This document shows, one piece after another, positions 43,766 to 52,976 of a stretch of DNA of 64,000 nucleotides. Position numbers and translations under genes: made by a program. Below the pieces are notes generated by a model. That model saw only the letters and a program-made list of their open reading frames with translations, did not search any database and was not told where the DNA came from. Source of the stretch: Flavobacteriales bacterium ALC-1 (GTDB lineage: Bacteria > Bacteroidota > Bacteroidia > Flavobacteriales > Flavobacteriaceae); assembly GCA_000171875.1 (NCBI GenBank), contig ABHI01000004.1, positions 1-64,000 of the forward strand. Reading direction: 5' to 3'. Each line of letters begins with the position of its first letter. Within the stretch, counting starts at the first letter, position 1.

Positions 43766-45708
43766 AATTAAAACTATTCCTACTTGCCTTTACTATCTCA
43801 GTAATAAGCTATGCCCAAGATTATAATGTTGCTATGCAGGTTTCAAAAAGTGACCTAGAAAACAACTATTACGAAAAAGATTCTACAGCAAATGCATTAG
43901 TTATATATGACTATGGCAATAGTTTTGTAGATAAAAAAACATTTTGGCTAACAGTACAGGTTAAGCAAAAGGTTAAGATATTAAGAACTGAAGGGGTTGA
44001 GAAAGGTGAATATGAGGTGAGGCTCTATAAAGGAAAATCTTCTAAAGAAAAAATTCTAAAAATTAGAGGCGCAACTTATAATTTAGAAAATGGAAGTATT
44101 GAAAAAACAGAATTAGCTCCTAATGCAATTTTTAGAGAAGAAAATGAAAATTATACTCTTGTAAAATTTGTATTACCCAATGTAAAAGTCGGAAGTGTAA
44201 TTACAGTGAGTTATGAAACCCAATCTCGTTTTATGTCTAAGTTTCAACCTTGGTATTTTCAAGGTCCAGATCCTGTACTATATAGTGAATACAATACTAG
44301 CATTCCTGGTAATTACGAATATAATATTAAATTAGTAGGCACATTACCTTTAGATACTCATGACTCAAAAATTGAGAAGCATTGCATTACTTTAGGTAAT
44401 GGCACTGGTGCAGACTGTAGTATATCTAAATATGTGATAAAAAACATACCAGCATATAAACCTGAAGGCTTTACAACTACATCTCAAAATTATATATCGA
44501 GAATTGAATATGAACTTAGTGTTATAAGAGGTTTTGATGGTCGAGTTGATAAAATATCAAAAACTTGGGCTGATGTCGATAAAGAGTTAAGAGTGGACTC
44601 AGATTTTGGAAGGCAAATCAGTAAAAAAAGTCTCGTAAAGAAACTTCTACCATCAGATATAACTTCATTAGATGATGAAACAGCAAAGGCAAAAGCAATA
44701 TATCAATTTGTCTTAGACAATTATAAATGGAACAATAAAGCCGAACGCTATGATGTTTCAATTAAAAATTTAGTAAAAGAAAAAGTCGGCAGTGCTTTTG
44801 AAATCAATTTGTTATTAGAAAACCTGTTGACTAGTCAAGGATTTAAAGTCTTTCCAATCTTAATGTCAACAAGAGCAAATGGTCATGCTACCAAAATATA
44901 TCCAGTATTAACCGAATTTAATTATGTGATTTTAAAAACCACTATTGATGGTAAAGATTACTTTTTAGATGCTACTGATCCTTATCTATCTTTTGGTGAA
45001 TTACCATTTAGGTGTTTAAACCTTTATGGCAGATTAATAGATTTTGAAGACGGGAGCTATTGGCAGAATATAAAAGTTGACCAACATTCTTTTAGACAGC
45101 ATCGCGTTAAACTTAATTCATTCAAAAATGAGACTTTTTCTGGTGTGGTAGAAAGTAAATTCACAGGGTATCATGCTCATGATCTTAAACGAGTATTTAA
45201 TGAAAACCCGCAAAATTATAAAGAGAAAAAGACCGATTCATATACAGATATAGATATAACTGAACATGAAATTGTAAATTTTGATAAAAATGGATATGAA
45301 TTCAATGAGAAAATAAATGTGTCTTTAGAGCCAGAATTTATCGGTGGCAAAATTTATTTAAACCCATTTTTAATCAAATTTTTTGAAGAAAACCCATTTA
45401 AATTACAGGAAAGAACATACCCAATAGACTTTGGATATAAAGACATTTACTCTTATGTTATGCTTATAGATTTAGGTGATGATCTAAAAATTATTGAAAC
45501 TCCTCCATCTATAAATTATGCGCTTCCAAATAAATCGGGCAGTTTTCTATTTAATGTAGTTAAAGAGGGAAATCAACTTATCATTAATTTTAAAGTGAAT
45601 TTTGATAATACCATTTATGCTCCTGAACTTTACCAGCATTTAAAGAACTTTATGAAAAAAGTTGTCGAAACTCAAAACAATACCGTCATTGTATTAGAAA
45701 AGCAATAA
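43762..45708 (+). CDS. Exported DUF3857/transglutaminase-like protein
   Basis: 648 residues. The signal peptide (1-19, ending ISYAQ) is followed by a DUF3857 beta domain (about 40-230) and a transglutaminase-like fold (about 300-400; AKAIYQFVLDNYKWN, EVGSAFEINLLLENLL-type helix, YFLDATDPYLSFGELP). The usual catalytic Cys position is occupied by a different residue in SAFEIN, so activity is doubtful; the His and Asp parts (FNYVILKT, LDATDP) remain. Probably periplasmic. It overlaps the upstream nuclease gene by four bases. Confidence 0.88.
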   Translation: MKLKLFLLAFTISVISYAQDYNVAMQVSKSDLENNYYEKDSTANALVIYDYGNSFVDKKTFWLTVQVKQKVKILRTEGVEKGEYEVRLYKGKSSKEKILKIRGATYNLENGSIEKTELAPNAIFREENENYTLVKFVLPNVKVGSVITVSYETQSRFMSKFQPWYFQGPDPVLYSEYNTSIPGNYEYNIKLVGTLPLDTHDSKIEKHCITLGNGTGADCSISKYVIKNIPAYKPEGFTTTSQNYISRIEYELSVIRGFDGRVDKISKTWADVDKELRVDSDFGRQISKKSLVKKLLPSDITSLDDETAKAKAIYQFVLDNYKWNNKAERYDVSIKNLVKEKVGSAFEINLLLENLLTSQGFKVFPILMSTRANGHATKIYPVLTEFNYVILKTTIDGKDYFLDATDPYLSFGELPFRCLNLYGRLIDFEDGSYWQNIKVDQHSFRQHRVKLNSFKNETFSGVVESKFTGYHAHDLKRVFNENPQNYKEKKTDSYTDIDITEHEIVNFDKNGYEFNEKINVSLEPEFIGGKIYLNPFLIKFFEENPFKLQERTYPIDFGYKDIYSYVMLIDLGDDLKIIETPPSINYALPNKSGSFLFNVVKEGNQLIINFKVNFDNTIYAPELYQHLKNFMKKVVETQNNTVIVLEKQ

Positions 45709-45732
45709 TTTTACTTTTCGTACTTTTAAAAC

Positions 45733-46608
45733 ATGGAATCTAATAACAAACATAATTGGAAAACTAAGCTTCATGAAATTATTTATGAAGCAGACACTCC
45801 AGCAGGAAAGTTATTTGATGTTGTTCTCCTTATTGCCATTTTAGCAAGTATAGTATTAGTAATGTTAGAGAGCATCAATAGTTTTGATGTTAAGTATCAT
45901 GCTTTTTTAGATATTTCAGAATGGATTATTACTATATTATTCACTATTGAATACATTTTAAGAATTATTACGGTAAAAAAACCACTTAAATATATTACAA
46001 GTTTTTACGGAGTCATTGATTTATTATCTACCATACCAAAATACTTATCATTAATATTTGTTGGTACTCATGCTCTAGTTGCGTTAAGAGCTTTACGTCT
46101 TTTAAGAGTTTTTAGGATTTTAAAATTGGCACGCTATTTAGGAGCTTCTAATCAATTAACTAATGCTATAAAAGCAAGTAAAGCAAAAATCGCAGTATTC
46201 TTATTTGCTGTTCTGATTGCTTCAATAATATTTGGAACTATAATGTATTTAGTTGAAGGTGAAGAAAATGGTTTCACTAATATTCCTAAAAGTGTCTATT
46301 GGTGTATTGTCACTTTAACTACTGTTGGCTTTGGTGACATAGCCCCACAAACACCTTTAGGTCAATTTATTGCAGCTTTAATTATGATTATGGGTTATGG
46401 TATTATCGCTGTACCAACTGGAATAGTATCAGCCGAATATACAAAAGCATCTAGTTCTAACTCTGATGGTGAACTAACCGGTGAAGAACACGATCAATTA
46501 AAAACAGTTTCCCTCAATACCCAATGCTGCGTTAATTGCTTGGCTGAAAAGCATCAAGATGGAGCAGAATTTTGCCATAAATGCGGATGTCAATTACATC
46601 ATGACTAA
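45733..46608 (+). CDS. Voltage-gated potassium channel with C-terminal zinc-ribbon-like tail
   Basis: 291 residues, inner membrane. Six helices with a recognisable S4 voltage sensor VALRALRLLRVFRILKLARYL and the K+ selectivity filter TTVGFGD (about 196-202). The cytoplasmic tail (about 262-291) carries CCVNC then CHKCGCQLHH, two Cys pairs that look like a small zinc ribbon, which is not part of the basic channel fold. Length fits bacterial Kv channels (about 250-290). It overlaps miaA by eight bases. Confidence 0.92.
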   Translation: MESNNKHNWKTKLHEIIYEADTPAGKLFDVVLLIAILASIVLVMLESINSFDVKYHAFLDISEWIITILFTIEYILRIITVKKPLKYITSFYGVIDLLSTIPKYLSLIFVGTHALVALRALRLLRVFRILKLARYLGASNQLTNAIKASKAKIAVFLFAVLIASIIFGTIMYLVEGEENGFTNIPKSVYWCIVTLTTVGFGDIAPQTPLGQFIAALIMIMGYGIIAVPTGIVSAEYTKASSSNSDGELTGEEHDQLKTVSLNTQCCVNCLAEKHQDGAEFCHKCGCQLHHD

Positions 46609-47506
46609 TACACTCATTTCTATTGTTGGCCCAACGGCCATAGGCAAAACAGCATTAAGTATTAAACTTGCTCAATATTTTAATACGGAAGTAATTTCTG
46701 CAGATTCACGACAATTTTATAAAGAAATGAATATCGGTACTGCTGTACCAAATGAAGAAGAGTTAAACGCTGCTAGGCATCATTTCATTCAACATAAATC
46801 TATAGAGAGTACATATAATGTTGGTGATTTTGAACACGATGCTATTTCTAAACTAAAAACACTACATAAAAAAAATCCGATAGTAATCATGGTTGGTGGT
46901 TCTGGCTTGTACGTAAAAGCTGTAACTAAAGGCTTAGATTATTTCCCAGAAGTTGATACTACTATTAGAACAAAACTCAACTATCGACTTCAAACTGAAG
47001 GTTTATACGCACTGCAAGAACAACTAAAAGTATTAGATAAAAAAGCATATAGTACTATAGCTATAGATAATCCACAACGTGTTATTAGAGCTTTGGAGAT
47101 TTGTATTGGAACCGAAAAGCCTTATACATCGTTTTTAACTAATCCTGAAAAAAATCGTGAGTTTAAAACAATTAGTATAGGATTAGACGCTGAACGTTCA
47201 ATCATATACAACAGAATCAACCAACGTGTGGATTTCATGATTGAAAATAGATTATTAGAAGAAGTTAAAGCGTTAATATCTTACAAACACTTAAATGCTT
47301 TAAATACGGTTGGTTATAAAGAGTTATTTGAATATTTTGAAGGGAACTCAACTTTAGATTTTGCCGTTTCAGAAATAAAGAAAAATACAAGACGTTTTGC
47401 AAAACGACAACTGACTTGGTTTAGAAAAGATAAAGATATAAACTGGTTTGATTATAAAACTGATGTTGATGAGATTATAAAATATATAAACTCAGAGATA
47501 GAGTAA
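46601..47506 (+). CDS. miaA: tRNA dimethylallyltransferase
   Basis: Adds a dimethylallyl group to A37 of tRNAs that read UNN codons. About 301 residues from ATG 46601. The P-loop GPTAIGKTALS and ISADSRQFYKEMNIGTA are standard. An earlier in-frame ATG (46559) adds 14 residues but lies well inside the channel gene and before the conserved family start. The tail contains KNTRRFAKRQLTWFRKD. It overlaps the channel gene by eight bases. Confidence 0.95.
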   Translation: MTNTLISIVGPTAIGKTALSIKLAQYFNTEVISADSRQFYKEMNIGTAVPNEEELNAARHHFIQHKSIESTYNVGDFEHDAISKLKTLHKKNPIVIMVGGSGLYVKAVTKGLDYFPEVDTTIRTKLNYRLQTEGLYALQEQLKVLDKKAYSTIAIDNPQRVIRALEICIGTEKPYTSFLTNPEKNREFKTISIGLDAERSIIYNRINQRVDFMIENRLLEEVKALISYKHLNALNTVGYKELFEYFEGNSTLDFAVSEIKKNTRRFAKRQLTWFRKDKDINWFDYKTDVDEIIKYINSEIE

Positions 47507-47516
47507 ATACTATTTT

Positions 47517-47915
47517 TTATTTAATTTTTTCCATTCGGAAATTTTTGTTTTCAAATATTAAATAACCTACAAGTGTAAAAATCAAAATCCCTAAGCCATC
47601 TGCAATAAGGTCCGCAATATCTAAAGTGCGATTAGGAAAAAAAGCTTGGCTTAACTCTTCTAAAAGAACAAATACTGATACTAGGATAGTACCTAAAGGC
47701 AATTTTTGCCATAATAATATTGATTTAAACCGTAAGGCAAAATTTAAGAGTAATGTTAAAGTACCGAATAGAAAAAAGTGTCCTAATTTATCTCCATTTG
47801 GTAACATGTTTACAAAATCGAAGAATATATTTTTCTTTCCTGTATCTGCAGAAAACAAAATCCATAGTATAAAAAGAAAAAATACAATTGTAATTAACCG
47901 AAATGGTTTTTTCAT
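47517..47915 (-). CDS. VanZ-family membrane protein
   Basis: 132 residues with four hydrophobic helices: about 7-22, 45-63, 70-88 and 108-124. The VanZ pattern is visible in PNGDKLGHFFLFGTLTLLLNF and VLLEELSQAFFPNRTLDIADLIADGLGILI. The name comes from glycopeptide resistance, but most members have no resistance role; no van genes are near. It is convergent with miaA, 10 bases from its stop. Confidence 0.88.
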   Translation of the reverse strand: MKKPFRLITIVFFLFILWILFSADTGKKNIFFDFVNMLPNGDKLGHFFLFGTLTLLLNFALRFKSILLWQKLPLGTILVSVFVLLEELSQAFFPNRTLDIADLIADGLGILIFTLVGYLIFENKNFRMEKIK

Positions 47916-47931
47916 TAATACTTATTTATTA

Positions 47932-47960
47932 AAAAATCCAGCTTGTTAAGCTGGATTTTT
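47932..47960 (-). terminator. Terminator after the OmpR-type regulator gene
   Basis: AAAAATCCAGCTT and AAGCTGGATTTTT form a perfect 13-bp stem around a 3-nt loop, T-rich on both sides. It lies 23 bases after the regulator stop and before the VanZ start on the minus strand. Confidence 0.9.
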
Positions 47961-47983
47961 ATGATATATATATAAACTTTAGC

Positions 47984-48690
47984 TTATTTATTATTTATAA
48001 CTAAACGGAAGCCTTCACCATGGATATTTAAAATTTCAACATTAGGGTCTGGTTTTAAATACTTACGAAGCTTGGCAATATAAACATCCATACTACGAGA
48101 GGTAAAGTAATTATCATCTCTCCAGATTTTTGTTAATGCTAACTCTCTTGGCATTAAATCATTTTCGTGTAATGCTAATAAACGTAACAATTCATTTTCT
48201 TTTGGCGATAATTTTGATGGTTCTCCACCATCAAGCTTTAAGAAACGAAGCTTTGAATTAAGATCAAAACGACCAATTTTAAATTCAAACTGTTTACTAT
48301 CTGCAACTGTATCTGTAGCTTTTCGTTGCATAATAGCTTAATCTTCATTAATAAGACCTCACTATCAAATGGTTTATTTAAGTAATCATCCGCACCTACT
48401 TTGTAACCTTTTAATACATCTTCTTTCATTGCTTTTGCAGTTAAGAAAATAATAGGCACATCTGTGTTTTTTTCGCGGATCTCTTTAGCTAACGTAAAGC
48501 CATCCTTGTAGGGCATCATTACATCCAATATACAAAGATCGTAATCGTCTTTTTTGAACTTCTCAAAACCTTCCATTCCATTTTTGGCATGGACAACGTC
48601 GTAATCGTTCATCATTAAATAATCTTTTAAAACAGTTCCAAAATTTGGATCGTCTTCAACCAAAAGAATTTTCTTGTTTTGTTCTTCCAT
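47984..48690 (-). pseudogene. OmpR/PhoB-family response regulator interrupted by a one-base frameshift
   Basis: Two overlapping reading frames together encode one ordinary regulator. The first frame (from ATG 48690) holds the receiver domain with Asp56 in ILDVMMP and Lys106 in NKPFDS, but after Lys118 (KIK) it runs into unrelated residues. The second frame (stop at 47984) continues the family sequence: QRKATDTVADSKQFEFKIG and the winged-helix domain with LSPKENELLRLLALHEND and RSMDVYIAKLRKYLKP. Adding one G at about 48336-48337 would give KIKAIMQRK, as expected. Either a sequencing error, a recent mutation, or rarely a recoding site. The intact partner kinase lies nine bases upstream. Confidence 0.85.
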
Positions 48691-48699
48691 AATTCGTTT

Positions 48700-50265
48700 T
48701 TATGATATTAACGGCATCTTTATAATAAAAGTACTACCTTTTCCTTTTTCACTTTCTACTGATATATGACCTTGATGATCATCTATTATTCGTTTTACAT
48801 AAGCCAAGCCTAGACCATGTCCTTTTACATTATGAACATTACCTGTGTGCTCTCTATAAAATTTTTCGAACACACGTTTAGCAACTTGCTTAGACATTCC
48901 ATTACCTTGGTCTGCAATTCTTAATATAATATTATTCCCAATATTTTCAGTAAACACATCTATTTTTGGTGCATCGTCTGAATATTTTATTGCATTATCT
49001 AATATATTAACGAGCACATTTGTAAAATGTGTTTCGTTAGCTAAAACTGATGATTTAACAGCATCCAAATGCATTTTTACATACCCTTTTCTATCTTCTA
49101 CGATTAACTCTACATGAGTTAAAGCATCTTCTATTAGGTCGTGTAACTTTAGACGTTCCTTACTAATATTTAATTCATTTTTCTCTAGTTTAGAGATACG
49201 CAATACATTCTCAACTTGAGCATGCATACGTTTATTTTCTTCTTTTATCATGCCTAAATAACGCTTTACCTTGTCTTGGTCCCCTATTATTTTAGGATTT
49301 TTAATAGAGTCTAAAGCCAAATTAATAGTTGCTATCGGTGTTTTAAACTCATGCGTCATATTATTAATGAAATCAGTCTTAATCTGTGATATTTTTCGTT
49401 GTTTTATCAACTGGTAAATAGCACTTACATAAGCTATAATAATAATACCCGTAAATATTATAGATAATACTATCATCCTTAAAATGGAAGACAATAAATA
49501 TTTTTTTCTATCTGGGAAATCTACCCAAAGATTATAACTACTTTCATTATTATTATCTAAAAAAATAGGAACACCATAAGCATTTTTCTTTTCAAAATTT
49601 TCTGTTTGTACTTTGGTTGCTAAATCATCATCATAAATAGAAAATTCAAAATTTAAGTCTATCCCTTCACCTTGTAATTGTCTTGCTAGTAATGTTTTAA
49701 CTTGTTTAACAGTAATACGCTTATAAATCGGAATATCTTTTAATAAATCTTTAAAAGTATCCTCCAACATTTGCCTGTCAAGATCAGGCATTGAAGAGTA
49801 TTGTATTAACCTTTTGTCTGGAATAACGCTTTTTTTTCCATCGATATTTGACTTACTATATATCTCTGTTACACGTTCATTAGACAACTTACTAATATTA
49901 AAACTGTCTGCATCAATTTCAAAGAACAAGGATGGTACTTTAAAACGCTCTTCTAAAACCGTATTACGATGTATTATGGTTTTATCATTTATATCGTCTT
50001 CTGAGGTAACAAAAAGTTGTCTAATTCCGGAAGAATCAGCAACAGCACCCTCAACTAAATAGGGTTGAATTTTTATACCATAATTCCTTAACTCCATGTC
50101 TTCTATATCTCTAGACACATAAGTCAAAGCATGTTTTACGTTTAATGTAAAATTTTTGTCTTCATTTTTTAAACTATTGTTTATAAAAAATGATTGCACA
50201 AAGATTATACCAATAAGCGACAAACTCATCAACACCACCAATAAGACGAATAGCTTTTTACCCAT
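48700..50265 (-). CDS. Two-component sensor histidine kinase (HisKA type)
   Basis: 521 residues, inner membrane. Two helices (about 5-26 and 262-288) enclose a periplasmic sensor region. The HisKA domain has the phospho-acceptor His305 in NNMTHEFKTPIATINLAL; the ATPase domain has LVNILDNAIKYSDD, ADQGNGMSK and GHGLGLAYVKRIID. Its regulator is the downstream frameshifted gene (gap of nine bases). This pairing and the architecture are like the RprX/RprY system of Bacteroidota; the signal is not known. Confidence 0.92.
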   Translation of the reverse strand: MGKKLFVLLVVLMSLSLIGIIFVQSFFINNSLKNEDKNFTLNVKHALTYVSRDIEDMELRNYGIKIQPYLVEGAVADSSGIRQLFVTSEDDINDKTIIHRNTVLEERFKVPSLFFEIDADSFNISKLSNERVTEIYSKSNIDGKKSVIPDKRLIQYSSMPDLDRQMLEDTFKDLLKDIPIYKRITVKQVKTLLARQLQGEGIDLNFEFSIYDDDLATKVQTENFEKKNAYGVPIFLDNNNESSYNLWVDFPDRKKYLLSSILRMIVLSIIFTGIIIIAYVSAIYQLIKQRKISQIKTDFINNMTHEFKTPIATINLALDSIKNPKIIGDQDKVKRYLGMIKEENKRMHAQVENVLRISKLEKNELNISKERLKLHDLIEDALTHVELIVEDRKGYVKMHLDAVKSSVLANETHFTNVLVNILDNAIKYSDDAPKIDVFTENIGNNIILRIADQGNGMSKQVAKRVFEKFYREHTGNVHNVKGHGLGLAYVKRIIDDHQGHISVESEKGKGSTFIIKMPLIS

Positions 50266-50332
50266 CAGTCAAATTTAACATTTTAACATTTAGCTTAAAT
50301 TAGCTTTAACCTTACATTAACAAAAGAAATCG

Positions 50333-50929
50333 TTAATCTTTTTGATTTGACATATGAAGGATTTGCTGATGAATTTCAATTGCTTGGGCTTTTGCAGAAT
50401 CTAAGTCGTTATTTTCTATAACAAAATCAGACTTTTTAACCTTCACTGCATCTGGCAATTGATTCTTAATTATTGATTTAATCTTTTCTCTTGAAGCTTC
50501 ATCGCGTTTCATCACACGCTCAATTCTTAAATCTTCATCTGTAACTACAGTAATAATAATATTATATTGGTTCTCAAGATTATTTTCAAAAATTATAGCA
50601 GCCTCTTTAATAACATATGGAGCATCTTGCTTTTTTAGCCAACGCTTAAAATGTGATGCTACCTTTGGATGTACAATAGCATTCATTTTAGACAATAAAG
50701 ACCTGTCATTAAAAATTTTAGACGCCAAGTATGGTCTATTTAGTTTATGATCTTTATAAGCCGATTTACCAAAAAGCTGAACGAGTTTTCGTTTAATAAC
50801 TTTAGAACGATTCATTAAACTTTTTGCTTCATCATCTGCTATATATATTGGTATTCCAAGTGATTCAAAATACTTTGAAATTGTTGTTTTACCACTACCA
50901 ATACCTCCTGTAAGTCCAACTACTATCAT
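50333..50929 (-). CDS. coaE: Dephospho-CoA kinase
   Basis: Last step of coenzyme A synthesis: phosphorylates the 3'-OH of dephospho-CoA. 198 residues. The P-loop VGLTGGIGSGKTTISKYFE is at the N-terminus, followed by YIADDEAKSLM and IVHPKV. It follows the YbbR-domain gene by one base, in an operon with that gene and a glycosyltransferase. Confidence 0.95.
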   Translation of the reverse strand: MIVVGLTGGIGSGKTTISKYFESLGIPIYIADDEAKSLMNRSKVIKRKLVQLFGKSAYKDHKLNRPYLASKIFNDRSLLSKMNAIVHPKVASHFKRWLKKQDAPYVIKEAAIIFENNLENQYNIIITVVTDEDLRIERVMKRDEASREKIKSIIKNQLPDAVKVKKSDFVIENNDLDSAKAQAIEIHQQILHMSNQKD

Positions 50930-50930
50930 C

Positions 50931-51893
50931 TTATAACTTAATAAAATCTATTCGCTTTTGTTTTATACTCGTTCGCTTAATAAATTTTGGTTTTTCAACA
51001 ATCTTTGGAATAAAATAAGTTTGTCCTTCTTTTACATCTGTATAATTACACTCTATTATAAAGTCCGAAGCTTTTATCAAATTGTAATTTTCTAAATCCA
51101 CATAGTAAGATAATGTTACTGCCTTTGGAAAATAATTAATAATAACATCTTTAGGCTTATTTGTTATCGTCACCGGAACTTCTATGGTACCTTCTGTAAA
51201 CCTTGTCACCTCAGCACTAACCTCTATTGACTTAGGAAATACCTGAATATTTTCAAACTCAGATATGTCTATTTTTACATTCTCAGTAATATCTCTTTTT
51301 ATGTCTTTTAGCACTAAGCTTTCTGTAGTTAGCTTGTTTATTTTATCAACTTCAATTGAAGAACCAACTACTTTTACACTATCTAAATTAAAATTAAAAT
51401 TGCCTTTTATATCATAACCAACAGCATAGTTAATAGTACTATTCAAGACTATAGGAACTACTTTTGAAGCACTTTTAGAATAAGAAATATTAAGAGTATC
51501 TGGCAATAAAGAAAGTACCTTATAAGATTTACCTAATTGACCTTCAATAAGAAATTGATGTTTCTGTACATCAAAAACATATAGATTAGGTTTTGAAATT
51601 ACATTAGTTTTTGCATCTAAAACTATCTCTGTAGAATTTTTGAATAGAAATGGTATTAAAGAAAAACCTTTAGCTTCAACATAAGCATCTATAATATTTG
51701 ATGAATCGTTTTGTATTAAAATCTCATCTTCTGTGTTTACAAGATTAACCTTTAGTTTTAGAGTTTGCTTGTAATCATTAGATAGCTTTGAGAAAATTAG
51801 AAATACAAATGCAATGGCAAAAAATAAGCTAAAACGCTTTACGTTTTTCTTCTTTAAATAATCTGATAGACTTATCTTCTTTTTAGAATTCAT
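50931..51893 (-). CDS. YbbR-like domain protein
   Basis: 320 residues. One N-terminal membrane helix (about 20-38, FSLFFAIAFVFLIFSKL) is followed by extracytoplasmic YbbR-like beta repeats. In other bacteria YbbR (CdaR) regulates a diadenylate cyclase; no cyclase gene is visible here, so that link is not supported. It lies between the glycosyltransferase gene (two bases before) and coaE (one base after) and is cotranscribed with both. Confidence 0.85.
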   Translation of the reverse strand: MNSKKKISLSDYLKKKNVKRFSLFFAIAFVFLIFSKLSNDYKQTLKLKVNLVNTEDEILIQNDSSNIIDAYVEAKGFSLIPFLFKNSTEIVLDAKTNVISKPNLYVFDVQKHQFLIEGQLGKSYKVLSLLPDTLNISYSKSASKVVPIVLNSTINYAVGYDIKGNFNFNLDSVKVVGSSIEVDKINKLTTESLVLKDIKRDITENVKIDISEFENIQVFPKSIEVSAEVTRFTEGTIEVPVTITNKPKDVIINYFPKAVTLSYYVDLENYNLIKASDFIIECNYTDVKEGQTYFIPKIVEKPKFIKRTSIKQKRIDFIKL

Positions 51894-51895
51894 GC

Positions 51896-52900
51896 TTATT
51901 TAAAAAATAAATTAGGAAATGCCTCTTCAGGTTTTCGACCTAATACTACTAGACTAAACGTTGATTTTATAAATCCATAACCATACCCTACAAACTGAAC
52001 TAAAATAGCAATTAAAGCTTGAAAAGCAACTATAAGGTTTTTGTTAGAGATTAATGCCAAGATAAAAGCCAATAATAAATAGAAAACAAATAAATAAATC
52101 GGCAACATAATATTAAACGCTATTAACACAATTGATACAATTAAACCTATGCTAAACAACGTAGGAAACCAATACACCAAGCTTTTAGAATCTGGATGCC
52201 ATTGATTAAGAATTGGTCTTACCATGCCAAATTTATTGACTTGTTTATAGAATTTAGACCAAGAAACACGACGTTTGTGATAGACGTAAGCATCTTTTAT
52301 AAGTGTAGTTTTATAACCTAACTTATGTAATCGTAAAGATAAATCTGGATCTTCACCTGGATGAATTTTTCCAAAACCTCCAGAAGCTAAAAACGCTTTT
52401 TTAGACAACCCCATATTAAAACTTCGAGGTTGAAAATCTTCAACTTGCTGTTTTCCTCCTCTTATACCTCCAGTGGTAATAAATGAAGTCATAGCAAAAT
52501 TAATCGCTTTTTGAAGGCTTGAAAATGACGCATGAGCAGCATCTGGTCCGCCAAAACAATCATAATACGATTTGCTCAAGAACTTTTTTACTTCAATTAA
52601 ATAATTTGAAGGAAGAATAACATCTGAATCTAAAATGATAAAATATTTACCTTTTGCTTTCTGCATCCCATAATTTCTAGAGTCACCAGGACCAGAATTA
52701 GGTTTATAATAATATGAAATATCTAATTGATCTTTAAAAGTGTTAACTATTGTTTCCGAAGTTATATTAGAACCATCTTCTACGATAACAATTTCATAAG
52801 CATCTTGACCATCAAAATTCGAAAAACTTTCTAAAAGCTCTTTAATTTCGTCTGGTCTATTATAAACAGGAATAACAAAAGAAAACACAATATCCTTCAT
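51896..52900 (-). CDS. Family 2 glycosyltransferase with C-terminal membrane helices
   Basis: 334 residues from ATG 52900; a TTG at 52930 is in frame but lies in the upstream terminator. The GT-A domain (1-230) has SFVIPVYNRPDEI, the metal-binding FIILDSDVILP and the acceptor part GGFGKIHPGEDPDLSLRLHKLGY. Two or three C-terminal helices (about 245-315) anchor it in the membrane. It transfers a sugar to an unknown acceptor, perhaps a surface glycan or lipid. First gene of the GT2-YbbR-coaE operon. Confidence 0.9.
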   Translation of the reverse strand: MKDIVFSFVIPVYNRPDEIKELLESFSNFDGQDAYEIVIVEDGSNITSETIVNTFKDQLDISYYYKPNSGPGDSRNYGMQKAKGKYFIILDSDVILPSNYLIEVKKFLSKSYYDCFGGPDAAHASFSSLQKAINFAMTSFITTGGIRGGKQQVEDFQPRSFNMGLSKKAFLASGGFGKIHPGEDPDLSLRLHKLGYKTTLIKDAYVYHKRRVSWSKFYKQVNKFGMVRPILNQWHPDSKSLVYWFPTLFSIGLIVSIVLIAFNIMLPIYLFVFYLLLAFILALISNKNLIVAFQALIAILVQFVGYGYGFIKSTFSLVVLGRKPEEAFPNLFFK

Positions 52901-52927
52901 AAGAGACAAAGGTAAATAAACAAAAAG

Positions 52928-52954
52928 CAAAAGCCACCAAATTGGTGGCTTTTG
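52928..52954 (-). terminator. Terminator of the 907-residue secreted protein gene
   Basis: CAAAAGCCACCAA and TTGGTGGCTTTTG form an almost continuous 27-nt palindrome, with T residues following on the minus strand. It lies between the secreted protein stop and the glycosyltransferase start. Confidence 0.88.
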
Positions 52955-52976
52955 AATATATTATTAAGTATTTAAT

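Noticed and set aside
47517..47915. VanZ as a sign of glycopeptide resistance
   Set aside because: No vanA, vanH, vanX or other van genes are nearby. VanZ-like proteins are widespread in bacteria that lack resistance clusters.
47626..47949. A plus-strand 107-codon frame opposite the VanZ gene
   Set aside because: Antisense to a well-formed VanZ membrane protein and composed of charged low-complexity residues. No support for coding.
50931..51893. YbbR protein as evidence for cyclic-di-AMP signalling here
   Set aside because: No diadenylate cyclase gene lies next to it in this window, so only the domain assignment is supported.
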